From the NCBI GenBank assembly GCA_009885995.1, contig VFJQ01000083.1, forward strand, positions 1 through 48,473: DNA of 48,473 bases. Reading direction: 5' to 3'. Under the pieces are notes generated by a model, which made no database searches, was not told where the DNA came from, and saw only the letters and a list, made by a program, of their open reading frames with translations. This document shows, one piece after another, positions 11,033-22,345 of this stretch. The position numbers were made by a program, and so were the translations under genes. Origin of the DNA: Verrucomicrobiota bacterium (GTDB taxonomy: Bacteria > Verrucomicrobiota > Verrucomicrobiia > Chthoniobacterales > Chthoniobacteraceae). Each line of letters begins with the position of its first letter. Positions within the stretch are counted from its first letter, which is position 1.

Positions 11033-13705
11033 CTACTGCATCAGGTAGGCGACGAGGTTGCGCACATTCTCCTCGCCGAGCGCGGCGAGCAGTCCCTCGG
11101 GCATGAGGCTCTGCGGGAGTTGCTCGATCGCGGCGATGTCGGCGCGCGGGATCGTCACGCGCTCGGCGGGCGTCTGCACGGTGATGAGCTTGTCCGTCTG
11201 CTCCGGCAGCACGCCGGTGAGCGTGCGCCCGTCCTTGAGCCGGATGACGCTCACGCGGTAGTCGGCGGGCACCACGGCGTTCGGGTCGAGGATGTTTTCG
11301 AGCAGGTAGTTCAAGTTCCGCCGGTCGCTGCCCGTGAGGTCCGGCGCGATCACGCCGCCTTCGCCGTAGAGTTTGTGACACGCCCCGCACGTGCCGGTGA
11401 AAAACAGTTTCCCCTTCGCCACATCCGCCTTCGCGAGCGCGGCGGGCGTGAGCAGTGCCTGCCACTTCGTGAGTTCCTGTTTCTTCGCTTCCGGCGTGTC
11501 GCGCAGCTCGCCCCAGACTCGCGTGAGTTGCTGCGTGAGCGCGTCGTTGCCGAGGCTGCGGAGCTGCCGCGCCTGGAAGGGGGTGATGTCCGCACGCGCG
11601 CTCGGATGCTTCTCCACAAAGGCGAGCAGCGCCTTCGCCCACGCGGCGCGTGAGGCGAGCGTGCTGACATTCGCGGCCCGCCATTCCTGGCTGCGATCGG
11701 GCCAGCCGCTCAGCAGGGCCTTCGGCACGTCGGCGTCGCCGAACTTCGCGCAGCCGAGCCGCGCGGCGGTGCCAAGCACCTTGTCGTTGATCATCCCGCG
11801 CACGATCTCGAAGTGCTCCGGCTTCGGGCTCCGCAGCAGTGAGTCGAAGGCGCTGCGCCGCGCGCTCGCGTCACCGTCCGTTTCCTTGATGAGCGCGATC
11901 AGCTCATCCATCGCGCGCCCGCTGCCGAAGACGAGCGACACATCGCGCACCAGCTCCGCCTGCCGCGAGCCGAGCGCCTTTGCGAACTCCTCCCAGTGCG
12001 CCGGTTTCCCCGCCCGGCTGAAGCCGCGCAATGCCTCGCTCATCCCACGCACAATGTCCTCACTCGCGTCGTGGTGCTGGAGCGCCGCGACGAGCAGCGC
12101 ATCCACCGGTGTGGGAGACTGGTCGATTTCCTCCGCCAGCCGCCGCGCGATGAGCCGCCGCACGGTCGGGATCTTCGATCCGATCGCGAGCGCGATCGCC
12201 TTGTCCGGATGCGCGACGACCGCGGGCTCGATACCATACCAGATCATCAGCGGCTGCTGCCGGTCGCCCGCATCCTCCGCGTGCGCTGCGAGCACCGTGG
12301 CAAAGGCGAAGCGCTCCGCGAGCGGCAGCCTCTGCATCCCACTCGCAACGTGCAGTCGCGTGAGCCCATCGCTCGATGCTGCGTCTTCCAGTCTCGGCAG
12401 CGTCGGCTCCATCGGCGCGCGCCCGGCGAACCGCTGCCATGTCGCCTTCCCCTTCCCCGGCCCGTCGTAGCTGATCTTGTAAATCCGCCCGCTCGTCCGA
12501 TGCACGCCGTCGCTGTCGTGGCACTCGCCCGCATCGCTCCAGTCGATCACATACACGCTCCCATCCGGCCCCGTGCTGAGGTCGATACCGCGGAACCACT
12601 TGTCCTTTGCCCGCAGGAAATCCGCGCCGTGCTTCGCCACATAGCCACAGCCCTCGCGCTCGAGGCTATCCATGTTGATGCGGTTGCCGTGCAGGTTGCA
12701 GGTGAAGAGCTTGCCCGCGTATTCCGCGGGCCACGCGCCGGCCTGGTAGATCACGCACCCCACGTGCGCGTGCCCGCCGCCCATCGCATCCGTCTTCGAC
12801 GACATCGGCTTGTCGCGCAGGTCGCTCCACTTCTCCGCGCCAGTGTCGAAGTGAAAGTGATCCGCCGTCTGCTCGATGATCTCATAGACGTGCGGGTTCA
12901 AGTGCGCGCCAAACATCCGCCGATAGTATGCGCCGGGGATGCCATGCCACAGGTGACCGATGACCGTGTTGGTCCAAAAGAGTTCGCCGCGCGCATCCCA
13001 ATCCATGCCCCACGAATTCGTGCCGCCCTGGCAGACGACCTCGAACGTGTGCTTCACCGGATGCCAGCGGAAGATGCCGCAGTTCATCCGCGTGCGTTCC
13101 TTCTCCGGCGTGCCCGGCGCGCCGATCGCGCTCGTGTCCGTAATGCCGTGCCGCCCGTAGAGCCAACCGTCTGGTCCCCAGCGCAAACCGTTCACGATGT
13201 TGTGGCCGATGGTCTTGAAGTTGAACCCGTCGAGCAGCACGCGCGGTTCGCCATCCGGCACGTCGTCGCCGTTCGCGTCGGGGATGAAAATCATGTTCGG
13301 CGCGCACAACGCATACACGCCGCCCTCACCGATCTCGATGCTCGTGAGCCGCACACCTTGATCCCAAAACACCGTCCGCTTGTCGAAGCGTCCGTCGTTG
13401 TCCGCGTCCTCGAAGATTAGGATGCGATCGCGCAGCTCCGTATTCCAGCGCGCGGGATTTTCCGCATACGTGTAGCACTCCGCCACCCACAGCCGCCCGC
13501 GCCCATCCCAGGCCATCGCGATCGGTTGCTGCACATCCGGCTCCGCGGCGAAGACCTGGCACTTGAACCCCGGTGGCAGCTCCATCGTGCGTGCGGCTTC
13601 TTCCGCCGCCATCGGCCCGCCCGGCGTCTTCTCGGTGTTGAAAGGCGCGGGGAACTCCGCGAGCGCGGTTCCTGCGAGGAGAAATAGGAGCGGTTTAATC
13701 GACAT
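11033..13705 (-). CDS. PVC-type heme-binding CxxCH dehydrogenase
   Basis: The 890-residue exported protein has a short signal peptide ([19 protein letters not shown]). Residues about 40-420 form the beta-propeller dehydrogenase-like domain described as TIGR02604: LPPGFKCQVFAAEPDVQQPI, WVAECYTY, NGLRWGPDGWLYGRHGI, GHAHVGCVIYQ, VYVIDWSDAGECH. A helical HEAT-like middle region of about 300 residues follows. The C-terminus (about 755-890) matches TIGR02603 with one c-type heme site, CGACH, in GKLFFTGTCGACHKLYGEGG, and the following APDLTGSDR. Such proteins are thought to oxidise sugars or related compounds in the periplasm and pass electrons to a cytochrome; the substrate is not known. It overlaps the upstream PSD1 gene by 11 bases. 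Confidence 0.95.
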   Translation of the reverse strand: MSIKPLLFLLAGTALAEFPAPFNTEKTPGGPMAAEEAARTMELPPGFKCQVFAAEPDVQQPIAMAWDGRGRLWVAECYTYAENPARWNTELRDRILIFEDADNDGRFDKRTVFWDQGVRLTSIEIGEGGVYALCAPNMIFIPDANGDDVPDGEPRVLLDGFNFKTIGHNIVNGLRWGPDGWLYGRHGITDTSAIGAPGTPEKERTRMNCGIFRWHPVKHTFEVVCQGGTNSWGMDWDARGELFWTNTVIGHLWHGIPGAYYRRMFGAHLNPHVYEIIEQTADHFHFDTGAEKWSDLRDKPMSSKTDAMGGGHAHVGCVIYQAGAWPAEYAGKLFTCNLHGNRINMDSLEREGCGYVAKHGADFLRAKDKWFRGIDLSTGPDGSVYVIDWSDAGECHDSDGVHRTSGRIYKISYDGPGKGKATWQRFAGRAPMEPTLPRLEDAASSDGLTRLHVASGMQRLPLAERFAFATVLAAHAEDAGDRQQPLMIWYGIEPAVVAHPDKAIALAIGSKIPTVRRLIARRLAEEIDQSPTPVDALLVAALQHHDASEDIVRGMSEALRGFSRAGKPAHWEEFAKALGSRQAELVRDVSLVFGSGRAMDELIALIKETDGDASARRSAFDSLLRSPKPEHFEIVRGMINDKVLGTAARLGCAKFGDADVPKALLSGWPDRSQEWRAANVSTLASRAAWAKALLAFVEKHPSARADITPFQARQLRSLGNDALTQQLTRVWGELRDTPEAKKQELTKWQALLTPAALAKADVAKGKLFFTGTCGACHKLYGEGGVIAPDLTGSDRRNLNYLLENILDPNAVVPADYRVSVIRLKDGRTLTGVLPEQTDKLITVQTPAERVTIPRADIAAIEQLPQSLMPEGLLAALGEENVRNLVAYLMQ

Positions 13706-16640
13706 AGATGAATTCGTTCGAGTTGAAGATCATGCGGCAGAGTTGCGCGAGACCTTCCTTGCGCACGAGCGCCTCCGCCGCGCGTCGCTCATCGAGGGTG
13801 GGCTGGCGGGCAAAGGCGAGCGCGAACACGCGCTCGATCGCATGCTCTCCTGCGATTCGTTCCGCGAAGTAGCCCGCTTGCTGGAGCATGAATTCGTTGT
13901 TGAGCAGCGCGAGCGATTGCAGCGCGGTCGTCGTCACATTGCGCGCAGGCGTGAGGTTCGCGGGGTCCGGGCAGTCGAGCGTGGTCAGAAACTGCGGCGG
14001 CGTCGTGCGCACCACAAAGCGATAGACGCTCCGCCGCCAAAGCTCAGGCGTGTCGACCGTGATATAGTCGTAGATCGGCGCATAGGCTTCGGTGTAGCGG
14101 AAGTCGCGATAGCCGGGCCCGCCCTTCTCGGGGTTTAATTTTCCACTGACGCTGAGCACCGCATCCCGCAGCGACTCGGCATCCAGCCGGCGCGGGTTCT
14201 GGTGCCAGAGCAGGCGGTTGGAAGAGTCGTTCGAGGGCTTCGCATCGGGCGTCGCGGACTGCTGCCGATACGCGGCGCTCATGACGATGAGCTTGTGCAT
14301 ATGTTTCAAGGACCAGCCGCTCTTCGCAAACTCCGCCGCCAGCCAGTCGAGCAATTCGGGATGCGACGGCGCGCCGCCGCCGAGACCGAAATCGCTCGGC
14401 GTGTTCACGAGACCCTGGCCGAAATGGTGATGCCAAAGCCGGTTCACGATGACGCGCCGCGTCAGCGGATTGTCCGGATGCGTAATCCACTCTGCGAGCG
14501 CTCGGCGGCGTTCGCCTTCCGGCGCAGCGTTGTCGCCTAACGCCGCCGGCGCATGCCTCGCCCAGGCGAACGCGCCCGGCGCAACCTCCTGCTGCGGATC
14601 CTCGGGATTGCCGCGGCGTTGCACGCGGACGACGGCCGGCACCGACTCGCTCACGACGGCATAGACTTTCGGCACTACGGGCAGTGCGCCGATGTCACGC
14701 TCGAGTTGCTTCGCCCGTGCGCGGAGTCGCGTGAGGCGCGCCTCGTCGGCAGCGGCGAGTTGGATTTGAGTCACGTCCGCGGAAAGCCGCGCATCGCCGA
14801 GGAAGAGCAGATCGCTGCCGATCCCGTCGCCGCCATCGGTGGCGATGAGCGTGAGCGTCTTCGCATCCGCGGGCACGGCGATGTCGAGCGAAGCGACCTC
14901 GTCCTTGCGCATCTTGAGCTTCTGAAACTTCTGCCCGGCGTCCACATAGACGGAGAAGTCCGCACGCGACGCCGCGGCGCTCGGCTCGGCGCCGAATCCG
15001 ACGACGCCGCTGAAACGCATCGTCGTGAGTCCGCTGCTCTCGCGAATGCGGGCGAGATCGAAGGTGACGCCGCTGTTCGCGTGCATGCCGAGGATGGTGT
15101 GGCCCTTCGCGGCATAGTCGGTGCCATCGAGCACGGTGGTGCGCTGCGCGTTGAGCGGACCATTGCGGAGGATGTCCCACGTGTGGCCACTCGTGGCCGG
15201 GACGCCCTCGACCTCCCGCTGGAAGGCGACCGGCACAGGACTGCGCCCATCGGGGACGAAGACGAACTGCACGAGTCGTAGCGCGCCCTTCGGCTCGCCG
15301 GGCCACGCGATTGTTTGCAGCCGGTTGGTCTGGATGTCGCGGTGATAGCCGAGCTTTTCGGTGATGAGATTCCCCGTGCGAAGATGAATGCCGCGGCCAC
15401 TCACGCCCGTGCCGCGCCCGTCACCGCCGCCGACCATGTCGGCGAGGTCGAGCCCGTCGCCGGCGAGTTTCGCGATCTCCGTGCGGGCTTGAGCCAGTTC
15501 CTTGTTCAAGCGGGCTCGCCCGCCAGCGCTGCGCTCGGCTTCCCGCCGGTCGGCATCGCGCTCGCCACGCGTCACACCGGCGAAGACTGCCCACAGGCGA
15601 TAGTATTCCTCCTGCGTGATCGGATCGAGTTTGTGATCGTGGCAGCGGGCGCAGTTGATCGTGATGCCCATCGCCGCGGTGATCGTCTGCGTGACCATGT
15701 CGTCGAGATCGAGCGCACGCGCAGCGCGCTTGAGCATGTCGCTCTTCGTCTCGACCTGGCCCACGAAATCCCAAGGCCCAGCCGCGAGAAATCCGGTGGC
15801 GATGACCGCCTTCGGATCGTCCGGCGCGATCACGTCGCCAGCGATCTGCTCGCGGAGAAAACGGTCGTAAGGTTTGTCCGTGTTCAACGACTCGATGACG
15901 TAGTCGCGGTAGCGCCACGCGTTCGGGCGGAGCTGGTCGCGCTCGAAACCGTGCGTGTCCGCATAGTGCGCGATGTCCAGCCAATGCTGCGCCCAGCGCT
16001 CGCCGTAGTGCGGCGACGCCAGAAGTTCATCCACCAGCTTCGCGTAAGCCGCGGGGTCGGCATCGTTCACGAAACGCTCCACGCGCTCCGGCGCAGGTGG
16101 CAGGCCGATGAGATCGAAGTGAAGCCGCCGGATCAACGTCCGCCGATCCGCCTCGCGCGACATCGTGAGCCGCTGGCCGGCGAGCTTCGCCGTGATGAAA
16201 TCATCGATACCATCCGCCGCACCGAAGTCCTTCCGCACCGGCTGCACCGCCCAATGTTGCAGCCGCTTGTCCACCGCCGCAGCCTTGTCCGCCTCGTTCT
16301 CCGGCCACACCGCACCCGCATCGATCCACGCCTTGATCGCAGCGATCTGCTCCTTGGTCAGCGGCTCACCTTTCGGCGGCATCCGCTCGTCTTCATCGTC
16401 GCTCGATACACGCTGGTAGAGCGGGCTCTTCGCAGCACTCCCCACGACGATGGCAGCCCCGTCGTGCCCGCCTTTGAAAGCGAACGGCTTCGCGTCGAGC
16501 CGCAGATCACCTTTCTGCTTTTTCGCTCCGTGGCACTCCACGCAGCGATCGGCGAGCAGCGGGCGGATCTCCCGCTCGAAGTCCACACCGCGCACCGGCG
16601 CGGCTGCCATGATCACGAAAACGAGCAGCGCACGCATCAC
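13695..16640 (-). CDS. PSD1 and planctomycete cytochrome c domain protein (DUF1549/DUF1553)
   Basis: The 981-residue protein begins with a signal peptide ([18 protein letters not shown]). A PSCyt1 heme motif, [17 protein letters not shown], lies at about residues 34-50. PSCyt2/DUF1549 follows, with [34 protein letters not shown] and the second Cxx[15 protein letters not shown]. After a beta-rich insert of about 300 residues comes DUF1553 (PSD1): [51 protein letters not shown]. Members are exported multiheme proteins, nearly exclusive to the PVC group. It is the partner of the DUF1501 gene just upstream, whose TGA overlaps its ATG by four bases. The activity is unknown; an oxidative step on a glycan-derived compound is inferred. 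Confidence 0.95.
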   Translation of the reverse strand: MMRALLVFVIMAAAPVRGVDFEREIRPLLADRCVECHGAKKQKGDLRLDAKPFAFKGGHDGAAIVVGSAAKSPLYQRVSSDDEDERMPPKGEPLTKEQIAAIKAWIDAGAVWPENEADKAAAVDKRLQHWAVQPVRKDFGAADGIDDFITAKLAGQRLTMSREADRRTLIRRLHFDLIGLPPAPERVERFVNDADPAAYAKLVDELLASPHYGERWAQHWLDIAHYADTHGFERDQLRPNAWRYRDYVIESLNTDKPYDRFLREQIAGDVIAPDDPKAVIATGFLAAGPWDFVGQVETKSDMLKRAARALDLDDMVTQTITAAMGITINCARCHDHKLDPITQEEYYRLWAVFAGVTRGERDADRREAERSAGGRARLNKELAQARTEIAKLAGDGLDLADMVGGGDGRGTGVSGRGIHLRTGNLITEKLGYHRDIQTNRLQTIAWPGEPKGALRLVQFVFVPDGRSPVPVAFQREVEGVPATSGHTWDILRNGPLNAQRTTVLDGTDYAAKGHTILGMHANSGVTFDLARIRESSGLTTMRFSGVVGFGAEPSAAASRADFSVYVDAGQKFQKLKMRKDEVASLDIAVPADAKTLTLIATDGGDGIGSDLLFLGDARLSADVTQIQLAAADEARLTRLRARAKQLERDIGALPVVPKVYAVVSESVPAVVRVQRRGNPEDPQQEVAPGAFAWARHAPAALGDNAAPEGERRRALAEWITHPDNPLTRRVIVNRLWHHHFGQGLVNTPSDFGLGGGAPSHPELLDWLAAEFAKSGWSLKHMHKLIVMSAAYRQQSATPDAKPSNDSSNRLLWHQNPRRLDAESLRDAVLSVSGKLNPEKGGPGYRDFRYTEAYAPIYDYITVDTPELWRRSVYRFVVRTTPPQFLTTLDCPDPANLTPARNVTTTALQSLALLNNEFMLQQAGYFAERIAGEHAIERVFALAFARQPTLDERRAAEALVRKEGLAQLCRMIFNSNEFIYVD

Positions 16641-18100
16641 GTCAGCACGTCGTGGATCACGTGCCCATGCACGTCGGTGAGGCGGCGCTCGATGCCGTTG
16701 TGGTAAAAGCTCAGCCGCTCGTGATCGAGGCCGAGCAGGTGCAGGATCGTGGCGTGGAGGTCGTAGATCGTCGCGACGTTCTCCGTGGCCTTGTAGCCGA
16801 ACTCATCCGTCGCCCCGTAGCTGTGCCCACGCTTCACGCCCGCGCCGGCCAGCCAGACGGTGAAGCCCGCGGGGTTGTGGTCTCGGCCGTTCGCGCCTTT
16901 TTGGAAAGTGGGCATCCGCCCGAACTCGGTGACGAACGCGACGAGCGTGTCGTCGAGCAGCCCGCGCTCGCGCAGGTCGCGCAGCAGCGCAGCGCACGGC
17001 TGGTCGAGGATCGGCGCGTGGAGCGCGTATTGATCGGCGATCTTCTTGTGGCCGTCCCAATTGCCCACGCCCTCGCCCATCGCGTAGGCGCCGTTGAAGA
17101 GCTGCACGAAACGCACGCCGCGCTCGAGGAGCCGCCGCGCGAGGATGCAGTTCTTCGCGAAGCCAGCCTTGGTTTGGTTTTGCGTATCGTCCGCGCCGTA
17201 GCGGGAGAGCGTGCCTGGCGATTCGCTGGCGAGGTCGCTCACTTCCGGCGCGGCGAGCTGCATCCGCGCAGCCATCTCGTAACTCGCGATGCGCGCGGCG
17301 AGCTGCGTATCGCCGGGGTGCTCGGCGAGGTGGCGTTCGTTGAGATGGTTGATTAAGTCGCGCGTCGCGCGGTCGGACTTCGCGCTGATGGTGTCAGGGC
17401 GCGCGAGGTGCGGGATCGGCTTGTCGGCGTTGAACGCCGTGCCTTGAAACACCGCGGGAAGGAACGCGGAGTTCCAATGATTCGACCCGACCTGCGGCAC
17501 GCCGCGCGGATCGGGAATAGCGACGAATGCGGGCAGGTCCGCGCATTCCGAACCGAGCGCGTAAGTCGCCCAGCAACCCGCGCCGGGGAAGCCGTCGAGA
17601 GTGAAACCTGTGCTCATCTGGTTCTCCGCCGGCCCGTGCGTGTTCGACTTCGCAGTCATCGAGTGGATGAAGCACATCTCGTCGGCGAGCTCCGCGAGAT
17701 TGGGCAGGAGATCGCTCACCATCTTGCCACTCTGCCCGCGCGGTTTGAACTCCCACAGCGGCTTGATGAGGTTGCCGTTCTCGCCCTGAAACGTGACGAG
17801 TCCGCCGCCGGGCATCGGCGTGTCGTGGCGCTTCACGAGCTCGGGCTTGTAGTCAAACGTATCGACGTGGCTGAGCGCGCCGGAGCAGAAGATCATCAGC
17901 ACGCGCTTCGCCTTCGGTGCGAAGTGCGGCTGCCGCGGGGCGAATGGATGGGCGGAGTCAATCGGCGGGCGGATCGGCATTTTGTCGTTCGCGAGGAGCG
18001 AACTGAGCGCGACTCCGCTCAAGCCCGTGCCGCCCCAGCGGAGAAAATCGCGGCGGCTGAGCATCCAGCGTCCGGCGTGGGAGAGATGGTTCGGATTCAT
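16637..18100 (-). CDS. DUF1501 domain protein (Tat-exported)
   Basis: The 487-residue protein has a twin-arginine signal, [25 protein letters not shown]1501 signatures follow: [106 protein letters not shown] and the terminal [29 protein letters not shown]. It is clearly a paralogue of the operon's other DUF1501 protein (8700-10163), sharing the same C-terminal ending with few changes. It starts 2 bases after the large PSD1 protein and its end overlaps the next PSD1 gene by four bases. This is the typical PSD1-DUF1501 pairing; the substrate is unknown. Confidence 0.95.
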   Translation of the reverse strand: MNPNHLSHAGRWMLSRRDFLRWGGTGLSGVALSSLLANDKMPIRPPIDSAHPFAPRQPHFAPKAKRVLMIFCSGALSHVDTFDYKPELVKRHDTPMPGGGLVTFQGENGNLIKPLWEFKPRGQSGKMVSDLLPNLAELADEMCFIHSMTAKSNTHGPAENQMSTGFTLDGFPGAGCWATYALGSECADLPAFVAIPDPRGVPQVGSNHWNSAFLPAVFQGTAFNADKPIPHLARPDTISAKSDRATRDLINHLNERHLAEHPGDTQLAARIASYEMAARMQLAAPEVSDLASESPGTLSRYGADDTQNQTKAGFAKNCILARRLLERGVRFVQLFNGAYAMGEGVGNWDGHKKIADQYALHAPILDQPCAALLRDLRERGLLDDTLVAFVTEFGRMPTFQKGANGRDHNPAGFTVWLAGAGVKRGHSYGATDEFGYKATENVATIYDLHATILHLLGLDHERLSFYHNGIERRLTDVHGHVIHDVLT

Positions 18101-18102
18101 GG

Positions 18103-21100
18103 CTAAAACACGTAGAGGAATTCGCTGCTGTTCAGCAGCGCACGGCAGAAGGCGGGCAATCCCTCCGCGGCGATGAACGTCAGCGCGGCGGCCTCTTCAT
18201 CCGGCGGCAACGCGCGACCGTATGCGAGCAGACACGCGCGTCGGACTTGCGCCGCGGGATCCGCGCCGGCGTCCTTTTGCAAATGTTCGGCGAAGAACTT
18301 CGCCTGCTGCAAAATGAACGGGCTGTTCATGAGGTTGAGCGCTTGCAGCGCCGTCGTGCTGCTGGTGCGGCGCGGTGCGACCTGGCCGGCGTCCGGGATG
18401 TCGAAGGCGCCGAAGATGTTCTCGAGCTGCATGCGCGGCTTGGCTTGATAGACCATGCGCCGCCACGTCTCCGGGCCGGGCGCGACGAGCGGCACATAGA
18501 CCTTCACGTAGTTGTCGTTCGCCTCGAAGAGATCGAATCCGGGCCCTCCCATCGTGAGGTCGAGCTTGCCGGTGACGGTGAGGATCGAGTCGCGCAGCGC
18601 CTCCGCCTCGAGTCGGCGCGGCGGGAAGCGCCAGAGCAGGCGCGAATCGGCATCGACCTTCAGCGCGGCGGGTTGCGCTGCGCTCGCCTGCCGATACGCC
18701 GCGCTCGTGCAGATGAGCCGGTGCATCGCCTTGATGCTCCAGCCGCGCGCGATGAACTCGCTCGCCAGCCAGTCGATCAACTCCGGGTGCGTGGGCTTGC
18801 CGCCGTTCACGCCGAAGTCGCTCGGCGTATCCACGAGCCCACGGCCGAAATGGTAGTGCCACAGCCGATTCACCATCACGCGTGCAGTAAGCGGGTTCTC
18901 CGGCGAGGCGATCCACTTCGCGAGCGCGAGCCGACGCTCCTGCTCCGGCGCATCCTTCGCCAGCCGCCAGCCGCCGCCAAACTCGCTCAGGCCGCCGGGC
19001 GCGACCTCCTCCTTTGGCTGCATCGCGTCGCCGCGGTGCAGGCGGAAAGTCTGCGCGGGCGACTCGAATTTCCCCGCGTAGATATTCGGGAAACTCGTGA
19101 GGCTGCTGATCTCATCAAGCAGCTTCGCGCGGCGCCCAGCGAGCCCGCTGAGCTCGGTGACGTTCTCACCGGGCGGTGTGCTCAGCGTCGGCACGCTCTT
19201 GATCCGCTGGCGGAACTCTTGGGGTAATCGGTCCAACGACGAAGCGACGGGATGCCATGCATTTCCATCGAGCGAGATTTCGATCCGATACGCGAGCGGC
19301 AGCCGGTCGTCATACACCTTACTCATCCGCGCGTCGCCGCGATCGCGACTCCACACGATGCGTTTGATCCGCACAGGCTTTGGAAATTCGAGCTGCACCC
19401 AGCCGCTGCCTCTCTCGTTCGCGATCCAACTGTGGTCATTGCCGTAGCGTCCGTCGTTTATGTGCTCGCGACGGTGCTTGCCGTTCATGCTGTTGGCAAA
19501 CACGCCGGAAACCGTCGCGCTCGTCCCAGCGGAAGCGAGCGCCAAATTCTTCGCGCCACCATCGGCGGCGAAGACCTCAATCTCGTCGATGCACGGCTCA
19601 GACGCGCTGGACGCGGTGATGGTGAAGCGCACGAACTTCGCCTCGACTGCGTCGAAGACTTCCTCGTTTGCGCGATGCGACACCGGCGCGCGCATCGGAG
19701 GGGCCGCCGGCTTCGCGTTGGAATTCGCGAGCACTTCCTCGAACAGCACCGCGTCAGCGACGGTCGGCCCGCCCTTCTCGCCGCTGCGCAGGACGAGGCA
19801 GCTCTCGGGCTTGATCTCATGCACACCCGCTTCGCGGAAACTGCTCCAGCGTTTCTGGCCGGCGATCGCGGGCGTGCCGTCGGCGAATTTGCTCTGATCC
19901 ACAGCGGCGATCTCGGTCTGATCGGCGGTCGTCTTGAGGTCGCCATCGCGGTCGAGCACGTAGCGCGCGTCCTTCGCATGTGTGGTCCAAGCACCCCACG
20001 AGACCCACACGCGGAAGCGTCCGCTCGTGCGCGGATGCCACGTGAAGAAGTCCTCACGCTGGCCCGGCTCGGCGGCCCAGTAGCGATAGCTCTCGCCGAG
20101 GTTCGGCAAGCGCGTTAGGTCGCCGGGATCGTCGAACTGGCCGCGCTCCTTGCCAGGCGAATAGACGATCGGCTGGCCGTTCTTCGGCTGCTCGATCTGC
20201 GTCACCGAGGGCTTCGCGGACTCGGCATCCTGCGGCCCGCTGTCATCGACGATCACGATGCGCGAGAGCTGCGCCTTTGGCTGAAAACTCGCGAGCTTGC
20301 GATCGATCGGCGCGAGTTCTTTGCGCAATGCGTCGGCTTTTGCCAGACGCCCGTCGCCGTCGCGCGGGCGCATCGGGCGCTCGCCGTGCTGGACGCCGGC
20401 GAAGACGGCCTTGATCGCGTAGTAGTCGGTCTGCGGGATCGGATCGAATTTGTGACTGTGGCACCGCGCGCAGCCGACGGTGAGGCCGAGGAACGCCGAG
20501 CCGGTCGTGCTCACGAGGTCGTGCAGTTCGTCCGCGCGCTGCGTGGCGGTGAGCATCGGATCCTTGCCCTTCACCTGGTCCCACGCGCCGGCGACGAGGA
20601 AGCCGGTCGCGTCGTCCGCACCGCAGGCGTCGCCGGCGAGCTGCTCGGTGATGAAGCGGTCGTAGGGCAGGTCGCCGTTGAACGCGCGGATGACGTAGTC
20701 GCGATACGGCCACGCGTTCGGGCGCACGCGGTTCATCTCGAAGCCGTTGCTTTCCGCAAAGCGCACGATGTCGAGCCAGTGCCGAGCCCAGCGCTCGCCG
20801 TAACGCGGGCTGGCGAGGAGCTTATCCACGAGGTGCTCATAAGTCTCATTGGTGCCATACGCCGCGACGAATGCCTCCACTTCCTCGGGCGTCGGCGGGA
20901 GGCCGGTGAGGTCGAATGTGAGGCGCCGGATCAGCGCGCGGGGGTCCACTTCGGGGCTCGGCGCCAGGCCTTGCGCAGCGAGCTGCGCGAAGACGAAGCG
21001 GTCGATGGGATGGTGCGACCACGCTTCCGGCAAGCCGGCGGGCGAGGGCGGCTCCGGCTTCGCCAGCGGCCGAAAGGACCACCACGACTTCGCATCGTTC

Positions 21101-21492
21101 TTCGGCTTCGGGCCGGTGGCTTCGCGCGGATCGGGCGCGCCCATCTTCACCCACGCTTCGAGCACTGCGACCTTGGCAGAATCGAGCGCGGTCTTCGGCG
21201 GCATCGCCGTGTCTTTGTCGGTGCGCCGGACGGCGACGATGAGCGGGCTGGCGTCGGGATCGCCAGGCAGGATGGAGGGCTGGCCGCTGTCGCCGCCCTT
21301 CTGCCAACCGGCGCGCGTGTCGAGCCGGAGGTCGCCCTTGAGCTTCTCCGCGTCGGCGCTGTGGCACTTGTAGCAGTGCTCGACGAGGATCGGGCGGACC
21401 TTTTCCTCGAAGAAATGGAGCTGCTCCGCGGGGATCTCCGCGGCGGATGCGGCAGAGACGAAGAGGACGAGGAGGGGACGAAAGCGGCTCAT
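18103..21492 (-). CDS. Large PSD1/planctomycete cytochrome c protein with F5/8C-like insert
   Basis: The 1129-residue exported protein has a signal peptide ([17 protein letters not shown]) and a PSCyt1 heme site [19 protein letters not shown] at about residues 40-58. PSCyt2/DUF1549 follows ([36 protein letters not shown], and a second heme [18 protein letters not shown]). The central insert has two parts: a beta-rich, golvesin-like region containing [11 protein letters not shown]...[10 protein letters not shown], and a discoidin/F5-8C-like carbohydrate-binding candidate (VRFTITASS...[31 protein letters not shown]). DUF1553 ends the protein ([50 protein letters not shown]). It follows the GntR gene by only 9 bases. 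The discoidin-like part suggests that it binds a glycan; this is inference. Confidence 0.95.
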   Translation of the reverse strand: MSRFRPLLVLFVSAASAAEIPAEQLHFFEEKVRPILVEHCYKCHSADAEKLKGDLRLDTRAGWQKGGDSGQPSILPGDPDASPLIVAVRRTDKDTAMPPKTALDSAKVAVLEAWVKMGAPDPREATGPKPKNDAKSWWSFRPLAKPEPPSPAGLPEAWSHHPIDRFVFAQLAAQGLAPSPEVDPRALIRRLTFDLTGLPPTPEEVEAFVAAYGTNETYEHLVDKLLASPRYGERWARHWLDIVRFAESNGFEMNRVRPNAWPYRDYVIRAFNGDLPYDRFITEQLAGDACGADDATGFLVAGAWDQVKGKDPMLTATQRADELHDLVSTTGSAFLGLTVGCARCHSHKFDPIPQTDYYAIKAVFAGVQHGERPMRPRDGDGRLAKADALRKELAPIDRKLASFQPKAQLSRIVIVDDSGPQDAESAKPSVTQIEQPKNGQPIVYSPGKERGQFDDPGDLTRLPNLGESYRYWAAEPGQREDFFTWHPRTSGRFRVWVSWGAWTTHAKDARYVLDRDGDLKTTADQTEIAAVDQSKFADGTPAIAGQKRWSSFREAGVHEIKPESCLVLRSGEKGGPTVADAVLFEEVLANSNAKPAAPPMRAPVSHRANEEVFDAVEAKFVRFTITASSASEPCIDEIEVFAADGGAKNLALASAGTSATVSGVFANSMNGKHRREHINDGRYGNDHSWIANERGSGWVQLEFPKPVRIKRIVWSRDRGDARMSKVYDDRLPLAYRIEISLDGNAWHPVASSLDRLPQEFRQRIKSVPTLSTPPGENVTELSGLAGRRAKLLDEISSLTSFPNIYAGKFESPAQTFRLHRGDAMQPKEEVAPGGLSEFGGGWRLAKDAPEQERRLALAKWIASPENPLTARVMVNRLWHYHFGRGLVDTPSDFGVNGGKPTHPELIDWLASEFIARGWSIKAMHRLICTSAAYRQASAAQPAALKVDADSRLLWRFPPRRLEAEALRDSILTVTGKLDLTMGGPGFDLFEANDNYVKVYVPLVAPGPETWRRMVYQAKPRMQLENIFGAFDIPDAGQVAPRRTSSTTALQALNLMNSPFILQQAKFFAEHLQKDAGADPAAQVRRACLLAYGRALPPDEEAAALTFIAAEGLPAFCRALLNSSEFLYVF

Positions 21493-21501
21493 CGCGCGAA
21501 C

Positions 21502-22197
21502 TCAGGCTTTGGCTTTCACCGCGGGCAACCACTCGCCCCACACACCGATGTGCCATCGCATTTCCGTTTCCGCCGCCTTTGCCTTTCCTTCGATCAACAA
21601 GGCTGCGAGGCGACGGTGGTATTTGATCGTCTGCGGGAGCTTGTGGCCCGTGACGAGCGAGCGACGGCGCTGGAGTTCCATCAGCCAGCGGGCCATTTGG
21701 AGCTTCAGCGTGCGCCATGCGGCGTGAAGGCGGCGCTGGTGGGCGGTGAGCAGGATGGCCTCGTGAAACTCGACATCCCACGCATGAAATTTCTCCCATG
21801 TGCCGCATTCATCGAGCCCCGCGAGGAGCCCCTCGAAGTTCGCGTGATCCTCGGGCGTCATGCGTTGCGCAGCGAGGCGCGCGGCCAGCGGCTCGATCGC
21901 GAGGCGGAGCTGGAAAATCTCCTCAAAATCCTCCTCGGTGAGCGGACGGACGAGGCTGCGTCCGCGCGAGTCGAACTCGACCACCCCATCGCGCTCGAGC
22001 TCGATGAGCGCCTCGCGCACCGGGCCACGGCTCACGCCGAGCCGTGTGGCGACGTGGACCTCTGGGATCGGCGCGCCGTCGGCGAGTTCGCCAGCAATCA
22101 GGGCGCGGCGGAGCTCATCGGCCACGCCATCGGCAAGGCTCTGGCGGACAAGGCGACGGGGCGGCGAGGAGACTGGAGTGGGGTCGTCGAGGCGCAT
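21502..22197 (-). CDS. GntR-family transcriptional regulator with FCD domain
   Basis: The 231-residue protein has an N-terminal winged-helix domain at about residues 18-85 (VADELRRALIAGELADGAPI, PEVHVATRLGVSRGPVREAL, IELERDGVVEFDSRGRSLVRPL), the canonical GntR layout. A helical FCD effector domain follows (FEEIFQLRLAIEPLAARLAA, WDVEFHEAILLTAHQRRLHAAW, YHRRLAALLIEGKAKAAETEMRWHI). FCD-type GntR proteins usually sense sugar acids, other carboxylates or related small molecules, often with a metal ion held by Asp/His residues like those visible here. It is the first gene of the operon and probably an autoregulated local repressor: an inverted repeat lies directly before its start codon. The inducer is not known, but a carbohydrate-derived acid would fit. 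Confidence 0.95.
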   Translation of the reverse strand: MRLDDPTPVSSPPRRLVRQSLADGVADELRRALIAGELADGAPIPEVHVATRLGVSRGPVREALIELERDGVVEFDSRGRSLVRPLTEEDFEEIFQLRLAIEPLAARLAAQRMTPEDHANFEGLLAGLDECGTWEKFHAWDVEFHEAILLTAHQRRLHAAWRTLKLQMARWLMELQRRRSLVTGHKLPQTIKYHRRLAALLIEGKAKAAETEMRWHIGVWGEWLPAVKAKA

Positions 22198-22225
22198 GGT
22201 TGTGGACTGTTGACAATCGACAACC
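22198..22225. promoter_or_regulatory. Candidate GntR operator (inverted repeat)
   Basis: GGTTGTGGA and TCGACAACC (8 of 9 bases complementary) flank a 10-base centre, immediately upstream of the ATG of the GntR gene. The centre contains TTGACAA. FCD-type GntR regulators commonly bind short inverted repeats near their own start, so this is a reasonable autoregulatory site. It also lies in the divergent region shared with the lipoprotein gene that starts at 22346. Confidence 0.45.
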
Positions 22226-22345
22226 AGAAAAGCTGCGTGAGCTTTGAAATAAATTTTAGCGTTCCTTCCGCAAACCGGGCACTACCGACGAACTTCCGCG
22301 GCGAAGTCCTTGCACGCCCGCGCCAGCCTCCCTTACAGATGTCGC

